From Actinomycetota bacterium (lineage in GTDB: Bacteria > Actinomycetota > UBA4738 > HRBIN12), in the NCBI GenBank assembly GCA_005884925.1, contig VAYU01000023.1, positions 1-64,000 of the forward strand: a stretch of 64,000 bases of DNA, given 5' to 3'. The position numbers and the translations under genes were made by a program. Positions 33,779 to 41,410 of the stretch are shown piece by piece (within the stretch, counting starts at the first letter, position 1; every line of letters starts with the position of its first letter). The notes beneath the pieces are model-generated. The model worked only from the letters and a program-made list of their open reading frames with translations. It was not told the origin of the DNA and made no database searches.

Positions 33779-34139
33779 TCAGCCTTGCGAGTTGTCGCCC
33801 TGCGAGTCTCCGCTCTGTGTGTCGCCGCTCGGCGTGTCGCCCTGAGAGTCGCCGCTCTGGGGATCGCCGCTCGTGTCGCCTTGCGAGTCTCCGCTCTGCG
33901 TGACGCCGCTCTGCGTGTCGCCGCTCGTGTCACCGCTCTGCGCGTCCTCGCCCTGGTTGTTGTTGTCGCCCTGGCTGTCATCGTTCTCGCCCTGGTCGTC
34001 GGCAGAGCTCTGTGTGTCCGAGCTCTCGCCCTGGTCACCTTGGTCGGTCGTCGGGACGACCGTGTCCGTCGTGGAGTCCTCGCCCTGGTTGTTGTTGTCG
34101 CCCTGGCTGTCGTCGTTCTCGCCTTGGGCTTCATCGTCA
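33779..34139. repeat. in-frame short tandem/interspersed repeats
   Basis: The 3' half of the sigma partner gene consists of degenerate repeats of about 9-15 bp encoding GDTQSG, GDSQGD and the duplicated GENDDSQGDNNNQGED block (33946-33993 and 34078-34128 approximately). Such repeats are prone to copy-number change that would alter tail length in steps of whole codons. Confidence 0.7.
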
Positions 34140-34603
34140 CCGGGGAGGTTGATCCCCACCGTGCCCGCGGCGTGGGACACGGCCTTCTGGACGGTGTGGG
34201 GCAGCGCGCCCGCGTAGGCCATGCTTCCCATCACGGCGAAGACGGCAGCGACGGGCGCGAGCACCCTGACCAGGATCCTCGTCGATCTCTTCATGGGCTT
34301 CCTCCTGAGCTTCGGCAGCCGTGACACCTGCGGCGCAGGCGCGTCGGCGTTGCTGACCGGCCTCGCGACCGGGTCGCCATCGTCGGCTATGAGGTGGGAA
34401 GTCTCGACCATCGCTGCCACGTGGAGATCCTCGGAGGCGAGGGGGCGTGCCGGCACCGCCTCGTTCAGATCCTCGACGAGCCCCACGACCTCACGCCACT
34501 CGTCGCTCGTCGGCGCTTGACCGGACAGCATCCGCTCGAGCGCATCGTCGGTCGCCTTCGGATCCCAACCCATCTCATCAGGAGGAACGTCGAACGTGCT
34601 CAT
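33779..34603 (-). CDS. membrane protein with repeat-rich outside tail, probable sigma partner
   Basis: A 274-residue protein. Residues ~1-105 are cytoplasmic and include an anti-sigma-like helical segment (DDALERMLSGQAPTSDEWREV). One helix (ILVRVLAPVAAVFAVMGSMAY, ~109-129) crosses the membrane. The outside ~130 residues are low complexity: two near-identical blocks GENDDSQGDNNNQGED and many SGDTQSGDSQGD units, giving a very acidic disordered tail. It overlaps the sigma gene by 4 bp (ATGA). Topology and coupling suggest an anti-sigma factor, but no zinc motif is visible. Confidence 0.72.
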   Translation of the reverse strand: MSTFDVPPDEMGWDPKATDDALERMLSGQAPTSDEWREVVGLVEDLNEAVPARPLASEDLHVAAMVETSHLIADDGDPVARPVSNADAPAPQVSRLPKLRRKPMKRSTRILVRVLAPVAAVFAVMGSMAYAGALPHTVQKAVSHAAGTVGINLPGDDEAQGENDDSQGDNNNQGEDSTTDTVVPTTDQGDQGESSDTQSSADDQGENDDSQGDNNNQGEDAQSGDTSGDTQSGVTQSGDSQGDTSGDPQSGDSQGDTPSGDTQSGDSQGDNSQG

Positions 34604-35256
34604 AAAGTCACGGCTCCCCGCTGGATCTCTCGACGGATCGCCGCCAGCCCTCGGGCCTGCAACATCTTCACGGCTCCCGGTTTGCGTCCCACCGCGGCCG
34701 CGACCTGATCGATCGTCAGGCCACCGACGATCCGCAGGAGCAGCACGTCACGCTGGTCCGCGGTCAGCGCGTCCAGGAGGCGACCGATGCGGTCGGTCAC
34801 GAGCCCGTCGATCGCCTCGGCTTCGACGTCTCCGCGGGGACCCTGCTCCTCCAGCTCCTCGATGAGCATCGGTGCGCTCGGATGGCGGATCACGCGACGC
34901 AGCTCGTCGGTCGCCCGGTTCCGAGCGATCGCGAACACCCAGGCGCGGAACGCGGTCTCGTCCCCCGCGAACCCATCGATGGAGCGCACCACGTTGACGA
35001 AGGTGTCGCCGACCACGTCGTCGGCGTCCCGCACACCGCGCGCTCGCAGGTAGCGGTCCACGGCCGGGGCCGTCTCCCGGTAGAGCTCGCGCCAGGCCCA
35101 CTCCGCGCCGACCCGGGCCGCGGCGAGAACGGTGTCGAAGGCTTCACCGAGCGCGATGGGAGGCTCCCTTCCGATGGATCTGCGTGACGGGGCGCATCTT
35201 CGGAGGTCATCGGCAAACCACAGCGGTCGGTTGACGTGCCGGGTACGGTTTGCCAC
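34600..35256 (-). CDS. ECF-type sigma factor (sigma-70 family)
   Basis: An ECF sigma factor of up to 218 residues. Region 2 is visible as AARVGAEWAWRELYRETAPA and RGVRDADDVVGDTFVNVVR, with the FRAWVFAIARNRATDELRR segment; region 4 is LTADQRDVLLLRIVGGLTIDQ then GRKPGAVKMLQARG. GTG 35256 is the first usual start codon, but homologues typically have a shorter N-terminus, and an ATC at 35157 preceded by GGAAGGGAG would give 185 residues; no ATG/GTG/TTG lies between. It forms an operon with the membrane partner (4-bp overlap) and diverges from the P-type ATPase. Confidence 0.82.
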   Translation of the reverse strand: MANRTRHVNRPLWFADDLRRCAPSRRSIGREPPIALGEAFDTVLAAARVGAEWAWRELYRETAPAVDRYLRARGVRDADDVVGDTFVNVVRSIDGFAGDETAFRAWVFAIARNRATDELRRVIRHPSAPMLIEELEEQGPRGDVEAEAIDGLVTDRIGRLLDALTADQRDVLLLRIVGGLTIDQVAAAVGRKPGAVKMLQARGLAAIRREIQRGAVTL

Positions 35257-37608
35257 GTGATCGATGCGGCTCGAGGACTGAGCGCATCCGAGGTCGCGGA
35301 GCGGGTCGCGCGCGGTGCGGTCAACCGGCTCCCACCCTCGCACACGCGGACGTACGGCCAGATCGTCTGGGCGAACGTCCTCACACGTTTCAACGCGCTC
35401 CTCGGCGCCATGCTCGCGATCATCCTGGTCGTCGGCCCCTTCCAGGACGCCCTGTTCGGCTTCGTTCTGGTCGCGAACGCGGCCGTCGGGATCGTGCAGG
35501 AGATACGTGCGAAACGAACGCTGGAACGTCTCACGGTGCTCACGGCGCCGAGGGCACACGTGATCCGCGACGGCGAGGTACGCGTCATCCCGGTCGAAGA
35601 GGTCGTCTCCGACGAAGTGCTCGAGGTCTCGCTCGGCGGGCAGGTCGTGGTCGATGGCGAGGTGCTCGCCGCCGAAGGCCTGGAGATCGATGAGTCGATG
35701 CTCACGGGTGAATCGGACCCCGTCCAGAAGACGCCGGGGGATGCTGTCCGGTCCGGCTCGTTCGGGGTCGCTGGGACGGGACGGTACCGAGCCACCGCGA
35801 TCGGATCGGAAGCCTATGCCGTGAAGCTCGCCGAGCAGGCGCGACGTTTCGCGTTGACCCGCTCCGAGCTCCGCGCCGGGGTCGACCGCATCCTGGTCTG
35901 GGTGACGTGGGCGATCGTGCCGACGGGAGCCCTCCTGTTCATCAGCCAGCTCCGGAGCGATCAGGGCTTGCACCGGTCGATCTCCGGCGCCGTCGCGGGA
36001 ACCGTGGCGATGGTGCCCGAAGGGCTCGTCCTCCTGATGAGCATCGCGTTCGCCGCGGCGGTCGTTCGCCTTGCGCGGCAGCGGGTCCTCGTGCAGGAAC
36101 TGTCGGCGGTCGAGGGACTCGCGCGCGTGGACGTGCTCTGCATCGACAAGACGGGGACGCTCACCGAAGGGAAGCTGGTGGTCGCCTCGGTCTCATCGAT
36201 CGATGGCGGCTCGGTGGAGGAGGCACTCGCCGCGATCGCGAACACGGACGAGCATCCGAACGCAACGTTGCGCGCCATCGCCGCACGGTTCCCGCAGGCA
36301 CCCGAGGGCTGGACCCCTACCGGTACGGTCGCGTTCTCGTCGGGGCGGAAGTGGAGCGGGGCGGCGTTCGGCGACCGCGGGTCGTGGGTGCTCGGCGGGG
36401 CCGACGTGCTGCTGGGCTCCGCGTCGCCGTCGGATCCGGTCCGTGCTCAGGTGGCGCGGGAAGCCGAGGCCGGCAACCGCGTGGTGCTCCTAGCGAAGGC
36501 CACTCACGGGCTCGACGGGGAGCGACTCCCGGCGGGCCTCCGCCCCGCGGCCGTCGTCCTACTCGGCGATGTGCTTCGCTCCGACGTCGCCGATACCCTC
36601 CGCTACTTCGAGGAGCAAGACGTCGCCGTGAAGGTGATCTCGGGGGACGATCCTCTGACCGTTGGGGCGATCGCCGGCCGGCTCGGGTTGCGGGGAGCGG
36701 ATCGACCGGTGGACGCCCGGACGCTTCCCGAGGACGTCGCCGCCCTGGGCGCGGCGCTCGAGGACTCATCGGTGATCGGTCGCGTGTCGCCCGCCCAGAA
36801 GCGAGCGATGGTCCTGGCGCTCAAGCACCGCGGCCACACCGTCGCGATGGTCGGTGACGGCGTGAACGACGCGCTCGCGCTGAAGGACGCCGACATCGGC
36901 GTGGCGATGGGCTCTGGGAGCGACGCGTCACGTGCCGTGGCGCAGGTCGTCCTGCTGGACTCGGACTTCGGCGCGATGCCGCAGGTCGTTGCCGAGGGAC
37001 GGCGCGTCCTCGGCAACATCGAGCGCACATCGGGCTTGTATCTCACGAAGACGGTCTATGCCATGCTGCTCTCGCTCGCGGTCGGCGTAGCGGGGTATAC
37101 GTTCCCGTTCCTGCCCCGGCATCTCACGTTGATCGGCGCCGTGACGATCGGGATCCCGTCGTTCTTCCTCGCGCTCGCGCCGAACACGGATCGGTTCCGC
37201 CCCGGGTTCGTGGGACGGGTCGCGCGGTTCGCGATCCCCGCCGGCACGCTCGCGGCGATCGCGACCCTCCTCGCGTATCAGCTCGCGCTCCGCGCGCCGG
37301 GCGTGACGCTCGGCGAGGCCCGCACGACCGCGGTCATGGCGCTGACGTGGATCGGCCTGCTCGTGCTCTCGATCATCGCGGCGCCGCTCACGCCGCGGCG
37401 GCTCGTCTTGATCTGGTCGATGGCAGGGTTGTTCCTCGTCGTGCTCCTCGTTCCCGCGACGCAGCGGTTCTTCGCGCTGGATCCGCCGGACGACCTGGTG
37501 TGGTTGGCCGCGCTAGGGATCGCGGCGATCGTCTGGTCGTTCGCGCGGCTCTTCGTCCCGGGCGACCGACCGATCGGGCAGCGTGCCCGCGAGGATCCGG
37601 ATCGTTAG
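35257..37608 (+). CDS. P-type cation-transporting ATPase (CtpE-like)
   Basis: A 783-residue P-type ATPase in the inner membrane. It starts with the cytoplasmic motif GLSASEVAERVARGAVNRLP, two N-terminal helices, the actuator-domain motif TGESDPVQKT (~150), helices 3-4, the phosphorylation site CIDKTGTLTEGK (~295), the hinge MVGDGVNDALALKDADIG (~525) and about six C-terminal helices. The order resembles mycobacterial CtpE, linked to calcium uptake; the ion here is unproved. GTG 35257 or GTG 35236 starts it. The stop TAG overlaps the TAA of the convergent BNR gene, and the end is part of a 201-bp tandem duplication. Confidence 0.92.
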   Translation: MIDAARGLSASEVAERVARGAVNRLPPSHTRTYGQIVWANVLTRFNALLGAMLAIILVVGPFQDALFGFVLVANAAVGIVQEIRAKRTLERLTVLTAPRAHVIRDGEVRVIPVEEVVSDEVLEVSLGGQVVVDGEVLAAEGLEIDESMLTGESDPVQKTPGDAVRSGSFGVAGTGRYRATAIGSEAYAVKLAEQARRFALTRSELRAGVDRILVWVTWAIVPTGALLFISQLRSDQGLHRSISGAVAGTVAMVPEGLVLLMSIAFAAAVVRLARQRVLVQELSAVEGLARVDVLCIDKTGTLTEGKLVVASVSSIDGGSVEEALAAIANTDEHPNATLRAIAARFPQAPEGWTPTGTVAFSSGRKWSGAAFGDRGSWVLGGADVLLGSASPSDPVRAQVAREAEAGNRVVLLAKATHGLDGERLPAGLRPAAVVLLGDVLRSDVADTLRYFEEQDVAVKVISGDDPLTVGAIAGRLGLRGADRPVDARTLPEDVAALGAALEDSSVIGRVSPAQKRAMVLALKHRGHTVAMVGDGVNDALALKDADIGVAMGSGSDASRAVAQVVLLDSDFGAMPQVVAEGRRVLGNIERTSGLYLTKTVYAMLLSLAVGVAGYTFPFLPRHLTLIGAVTIGIPSFFLALAPNTDRFRPGFVGRVARFAIPAGTLAAIATLLAYQLALRAPGVTLGEARTTAVMALTWIGLLVLSIIAAPLTPRRLVLIWSMAGLFLVVLLVPATQRFFALDPPDDLVWLAALGIAAIVWSFARLFVPGDRPIGQRAREDPDR

Positions 37609-37969
37609 TGCCCTCCGGCTCCCACCTTCGTCCCAGCGGTCTGGTTGGCCATCACCAATGCACCGGCGGCGTAGTTCCGGTCGTCGGTATACGCCACGTG
37701 GAACGCACCGGCTGCGTCGATCTGGACGTCGATGAAGTCCAGGAGGTTCCGGTTCGTCCCGGGCACGGGACCGATCGGGCAGCGTGCCCGCGAGGATCCG
37801 GATCGTTAGTGCCCTCCGGCTCCCACCTTCGTCCCAGCGGTCTGGTTGGCCATCACCAATGCACCGGCGGCGTAGTTCCGGTCGTCGGTATACGCCACGT
37901 GGAACGCACCGGCTGCGTCGATCTGGACGTCGATGAAGTCCAGGAGGTTCCGGTTCGTCCCGGGCACGG
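37568..37969. repeat. exact 201-bp tandem duplication
   Basis: Unit 1 is 37568-37768 and unit 2 is 37769-37969; I find no mismatch over 201 bp. Each unit carries the last ~13 codons of the P-type ATPase, the overlapping TTAG stop codons of the convergent genes and the last 53 or so codons of the BNR-repeat gene. The length is exactly 67 codons. Thus one extra copy of the junction lies between the genes and both full genes stay intact. Perfect identity means a recent event or an assembly artefact. Confidence 0.95.
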
Positions 37970-39263
37970 CCGCGCAGAACAGCCCGAGTGTGCAGATGTC
38001 ACCGTGATGCATCGGCGACGGCGTCAGCTTCACGTTGGTGAACGTCGGCGAGCCCGAGAGCAGGTTCGTCGATTGCCCGACGAACACGTTCCAGTTGGCG
38101 TTGGCGTCACCGGTCGGCTCGTTCGGTTTGCCGTACGGCGTGCTCCCGACGAGCGTCGGCGTGTCCAGGTACGCGACGTCCACCTGGCCCGGGTTCCCGG
38201 CGGCGATCGCCGCGAAGAAGTGGGTTCCCTGATCGTTGTTGACGAGGTACGGCGCGCCGGTGCCGTCCGCGCTCCCGTTCCAGGTCGCGCCCCCATCGAA
38301 GGACGCCTCGACCCAGATGTCGTACTCCGTCCGAAGGTTCATCACGAACCCGACGTAGGGGTTCCCACGGTTGTCGAGCGTGAGGTCGGCGAAGATCTCC
38401 GATCCGTCGTGCAACGGTCCGGCGTCGTACACCACGCGGTCGGTCCAGGATCGCCCGCCGTCGTCGGAATAGGCCGACCAGATCGAGTGGAACGCCGCGA
38501 GCTGAGTGATGTTGCAGCCGCTGACGGGGTTGAGCGGGTCCGCCGCCAACCAGGCGACGTAGATCCGTCCCGCGTGCGGCCCGGACGGCACGATCTTCAG
38601 CCCACCCGGGATCGTGTTGCAGTAGGAGTCCGCCTGAGCGAGCGCCGATGTGATGGCATCCACCGGCAGGTCGAACGTCCTGCCTCCGTCGAACGAGCAG
38701 CTGACCCATATCTGGCTCGGACCGAAGTCGTGATACGTGAGACACACCGTCGCCGTGTTCGTCGTATGCCCCGGCGGGATCCACGCGTCGACCCACTGCC
38801 GATCGACCAGGGCCGGCTGACCGCTGGCGTTGGAGTCCACGAGCGCAGACGAACCCTTCTGGGGCCAGGTCGTGCCGCGGTCGAAGGACTTGAACAGATC
38901 GACCTGTAGCGTGTTCTGGTCCCCGGTGATGACGTTGAGGTTGCTCTCGTAGACCGCTCCCGACTGATCGACGTTGACCGAGGTGTCACCCGACGGAGAT
39001 TCGGGCGAGGCGCCTTGCGTCCAGGTCTTCCCCCCGTCGGTGGAGCGCCAGAACTCCATCGCGTCGCCCGGCGCCGAGACGTAGATCGTGTGGTCGGGGC
39101 TGATCGCCACCGATGGCTCGCCACCACCGTTCTGGGGACCGATCACGTTGAGCGAGGATCGGATCTTGGCTCCCGTCCCGGCGGCGACGGCGTGGTCGGG
39201 GATCGCGAGCGCCAGGCTGATCAGCGCCGCAACCACGAGGGTAGGAACGGTTCTCGCACGCAC
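37806..39263 (-). CDS. exported BNR/Asp-box repeat (sialidase-fold) protein
   Basis: A 485-residue secreted protein with signal peptide (VPTLVVAALISLALAI...AVA, ~6-28). The mature chain is a beta-propeller of the sialidase type, with Asp boxes STDGGKTW, SFDRGTTW, SFDGGRTF, SDDGGRSW and SFDGGATW, each between propeller strands. No typical sialidase catalytic arginine triad is obvious, so enzyme activity is uncertain. The end block (GDICTLGLFCAAVPGTNRNL, LLDFIDVQID) resembles that of the larger protein at 53582. A SigB/SigF-type promoter lies at 39304-39328. The end is shared with the 201-bp duplication. Confidence 0.85.
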   Translation of the reverse strand: MRARTVPTLVVAALISLALAIPDHAVAAGTGAKIRSSLNVIGPQNGGGEPSVAISPDHTIYVSAPGDAMEFWRSTDGGKTWTQGASPESPSGDTSVNVDQSGAVYESNLNVITGDQNTLQVDLFKSFDRGTTWPQKGSSALVDSNASGQPALVDRQWVDAWIPPGHTTNTATVCLTYHDFGPSQIWVSCSFDGGRTFDLPVDAITSALAQADSYCNTIPGGLKIVPSGPHAGRIYVAWLAADPLNPVSGCNITQLAAFHSIWSAYSDDGGRSWTDRVVYDAGPLHDGSEIFADLTLDNRGNPYVGFVMNLRTEYDIWVEASFDGGATWNGSADGTGAPYLVNNDQGTHFFAAIAAGNPGQVDVAYLDTPTLVGSTPYGKPNEPTGDANANWNVFVGQSTNLLSGSPTFTNVKLTPSPMHHGDICTLGLFCAAVPGTNRNLLDFIDVQIDAAGAFHVAYTDDRNYAAGALVMANQTAGTKVGAGGH

Positions 39264-39303
39264 GGGTCTCCTCCTCGCTCAGATGCTGACGGTCGAGCTT
39301 GCG

Positions 39304-39328
39304 ATACCCGCTGCAACGCGACCCAAAC
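39304..39328 (-). promoter_or_regulatory. SigB/SigF-type promoter candidate for the BNR protein
   Basis: On the minus strand GTTT (39325-39328), 15 bp, GGGTAT (39304-39309), then 40 bp to the start codon with GGAGGAG between. It shares GCGGGTATCGCAAGC with the promoter candidate of the other BNR-type gene (56226-56251). Confidence 0.6.
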
Positions 39329-39363
39329 CAGCCGGCCGCCGGCTGGGTCGATAGCGGTCGCAG

Positions 39364-39717
39364 CTAGGTCAGCGGGGGTGCCGGCTGGTACATCTCCGGA
39401 AGCGCTTGCCCGGTCTCCGAGGACTCGATCTCCACGATGTCGCCTCGCATGGGTGCGAGGAGGCCGAGGAGCTCCCCTTGGTCGTCTCTCGGCACATCGA
39501 AATGATCGAGGGACGCGACGAGATCCTCCACGAGCGCGTCGAACTGTCCGGCCTTCACACCCATCCCGGCGTGCGTCTCCTTCATGTCGCGACCGGAATA
39601 CGTGGCCGGGCCTCCCGTTGCCTCAGAAACCTGGTCGACGAGCATCTTCGTCAGACGGGGGATGTCGGTGCGGGCGAACTTCCGCTTGATCCGCTCGTCC
39701 GCGGCGCATCGCGCGAA
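39364..39717 (-). pseudogene. truncated haemoglobin (group I-like), 5'-deleted
   Basis: The frame encodes most of a truncated haemoglobin: AADERIKRKFARTDIPRLTK, LVDQVSEATGGPATYSGRDM and the proximal-histidine helix KETHAGMGVKAGQFDALVED, then APMRGDIVEIES. About 40 N-terminal residues, including helix B and the E-helix start, are missing. Homology stops exactly at the 14-bp inverted repeat (39718), beyond which an in-frame TAG lies. The remaining ATG at 39645 would give a 93-residue fragment unlikely to bind haem well. It was probably truncated by the rearrangement next to it. Confidence 0.8.
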
Positions 39718-39910
39718 GGGAACGACCTACGTCGGTTCGGACCAGATCAGGTCGTTCTGGCAAGGATCAGGCTCGTTCACGCATCACCGGTTCTCGCTGG
39801 TCCCCTCGTACAAGGCGACGATCGAGGTGCTGGGCGACCGAGCCTTCCTCTACTTCGAGTGCCACGATGTCGGCGACTTCGCGACCGGAGGCTTCGATGA
39901 CGCCTCGTAG
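39716..39910 (+). pseudogene. inverted middle fragment of a SnoaL-like gene
   Basis: On the plus strand this stretch encodes GTTYVGSDQIRSFWQGSG, FTHHRFSLVPSYKATIEVLG and DRAFLYFECHDVGDFATGG to a TAG. This is the middle of an NTF2/SnoaL-type domain, but it points opposite to the N-terminal part of the same domain (39850-40158, minus strand). Joining the two parts at the shared GTTY codons gives one continuous domain. It has no start codon of its own. Confidence 0.75.
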
Positions 39911-39919
39911 GTCGTTCCC
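39718..39919. repeat. 14-bp inverted repeats bracketing a 174-bp inverted segment
   Basis: GGGAACGACCTACG occurs at 39718-39731 and its exact complement at 39906-39919. The 174 bp between are in the wrong orientation relative to the flanking SnoaL-like coding sequence. Reversing them joins the N-terminal and middle parts of that gene in frame and ends the frame at a TAG inside the second arm. This is what recombination across the two repeats would produce. Confidence 0.85.
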
Positions 39920-40158
39920 GTGCCGTTGTTGGTGAAGACGCCATCGTCCGCCCAGAGGGACATCATCAGATCGAGGTCCTGGGTCGTCTTGGCACGATGG
40001 AAGTCGGCCTGCAGTTGGTAGATCTCAGCGACCTGGACGCTCTCCGGCCCCTCCGCGTACGCGGGTCGGGGAAGCGCGATACTCGCCCCGCCGAGAGCGG
40101 CTCCTGCGGCTCCGAGGCGGAGCAGTCCCCGTCGGCTCATCTCCATCTGCTCGTGCAT
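39850..40158 (-). pseudogene. Tat-exported SnoaL-like protein, disrupted by inversion
   Basis: The N-terminal part of an exported SnoaL/NTF2-like protein. MSRRGLLRLGAAGAALGG is a twin-arginine signal (SRRGLL) with a hydrophobic stretch, cleaved near PAYAEGP. VAEIYQLQADFHRAKTTQDL then LMMSLWADDGVFTNNGTGTT is the first half of the domain. After GTTY the chain switches to the complement of the inverted piece (EASSKPPVAKS) and stops. GGAGG lies ahead of ATG 40158. The present 102-residue product lacks the second half of the domain; in the other orientation it would be about 150 residues. Confidence 0.75.
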
Positions 40159-40216
40159 GGCCCCTGCCTCCTTCGCGTGCACGCCGAGGATCGATCCCCC
40201 TTTACCGACACCTCCC

Positions 40217-41110
40217 TCAGGGGACGATCTTGAGTTCGAACACGCGACCATCGTTCTCGGCCGGGTTGACGTTGTTGTCCACGCCGCTATCCGTGACATA
40301 CAGACGGCTCGGCGATCCGTCGGTGCCGGGCGCGAACGTGATGCCGGAAGCCGCCTTGATCCCCAGACCCGTGAGATCGATCTTGCGGATCAGCGCGCCC
40401 TTCAGCGTCGTCTCGAGGATGAAGCGCTGCCGGCTGCTCACGATCAGGAGGTGGTGGGTGAACCTGGTGACGACGACGTCTTCGGCGGTGGTGAAGCCGT
40501 ACCGGTGGGTCCCGAAGCTCCCGATGACGTCATCCCGCGTGCCGAACCGATGGTCCTTGCCCTGCCGGATCTTGTAGATCCGGCGGGAGGTCGAATCGGA
40601 GACGATCAGCATCTTCTTCCGCGGGAACCACGTCAGACCCTCCGGATCGAAGGATCCGAAACGATGCGTCCGCAGGATCGTGACCGCGACATCGTCCCGG
40701 GTCCCGAAGAGGCCGTCTTTGCCCGGCTTGTCCCGGAATACGCGATCGAGATCATCGTCGGTGACGTACAGAACGCGAGCCCGATTGTTCAGCGCCATGT
40801 CCTCGGGTTCCACCGTGAACTTCTTGAACGTCCGACGAGCGAAGAGGGTCCCCTTCCGCCGCGCGATGAAGAAGTTGCTCCCTCTCCAGAGGGCGGGCAT
40901 CTCGTCCACTTCGGAATCGCAGATGAAGAGGCGGCCGCTCCGCGGGTCGTAGGTGATCCCCATGGGATCGGGGCTCGGCGTCGACCACACCGAGGTGAGG
41001 GTGACGCGGACGCGCACCGCGTGAGCTGCATGGGCCGGCGGCGCGTTGAGCAGCGACGCGACGAGGGGGACGCTGAGGCCAAGGCATGCGACACGCTGCA
41101 GGTGCTTCAT
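40217..41110 (-). CDS. exported beta-propeller-like protein
   Basis: A 297-residue secreted protein. The signal peptide runs ~7-28 (ACLGLSVPLVASLLNAPPAHA). The mature chain consists of beta-propeller-like blades (GITYDPRSGRLFICDSEVDE, YVTDDDLDRVFRD, GLTWFPRKKMLIVSDSTSRR, RLYVTDSGVDNN) as in esterase-like/SdiA-regulated or SMP-30-like families. Two copies of a calcium-loop-like block (GKDGLFGTRDDV, GKDHRFGTRDDV) are seen. No catalytic residues can be assigned. It precedes the broken SnoaL gene on the same strand by 58 bp. Confidence 0.75.
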   Translation of the reverse strand: MKHLQRVACLGLSVPLVASLLNAPPAHAAHAVRVRVTLTSVWSTPSPDPMGITYDPRSGRLFICDSEVDEMPALWRGSNFFIARRKGTLFARRTFKKFTVEPEDMALNNRARVLYVTDDDLDRVFRDKPGKDGLFGTRDDVAVTILRTHRFGSFDPEGLTWFPRKKMLIVSDSTSRRIYKIRQGKDHRFGTRDDVIGSFGTHRYGFTTAEDVVVTRFTHHLLIVSSRQRFILETTLKGALIRKIDLTGLGIKAASGITFAPGTDGSPSRLYVTDSGVDNNVNPAENDGRVFELKIVP

Positions 41111-41410
41111 CTGCTCTTCCTCCCGGGGGGCAAAGCAACAGGTTGGCGGAGGGATCCCCCGACGCTCGTCCCTTCAATCCGGCCGATGGCGATGGCGCCA
41201 CGACGGCATCCGCGTCGACCCGCTACCTGGTCACACGTTGAGGAACCGGACCAGCCGTATGCCATCCGGCGTCACGCTGATGACGTCGGCTTTTCGTGTG
41301 GCGAGGCACTGTCGAACCTCGCGCTCCGGACGCCCCCAGATCTCCATCCGCAGGCCCGCCCCAGCCCAGCCAGCTCTCGTCGTACGCGCCGGTACGGGAC
41401 GAGGACGGGG
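41111..41410. other. intergenic region without a clear gene
   Basis: These 300 bp between the beta-propeller gene and the OmpR regulator hold no confidently coding frame. One 38-residue minus-strand frame (41231-41347; it starts MEIWGRPEREVRQC and ends GIRLVRFLNV) has usable composition but no clear ribosome site, and could be a relic of a gene that once followed the response regulator. No terminator-like stem was found. Confidence 0.5.

Noticed and set aside
33946-34128. Repeats in the sigma partner gene as a CRISPR array
   Set aside because: Repeats are in frame, of codon-multiple length, without unique spacers of constant size, and no cas genes are near.
37347-38909. Long plus-strand frame through the ATPase end and across the BNR gene
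   Set aside because: It is antisense to two well-supported genes; the internal repeated peptide merely reflects the 201-bp tandem duplication.
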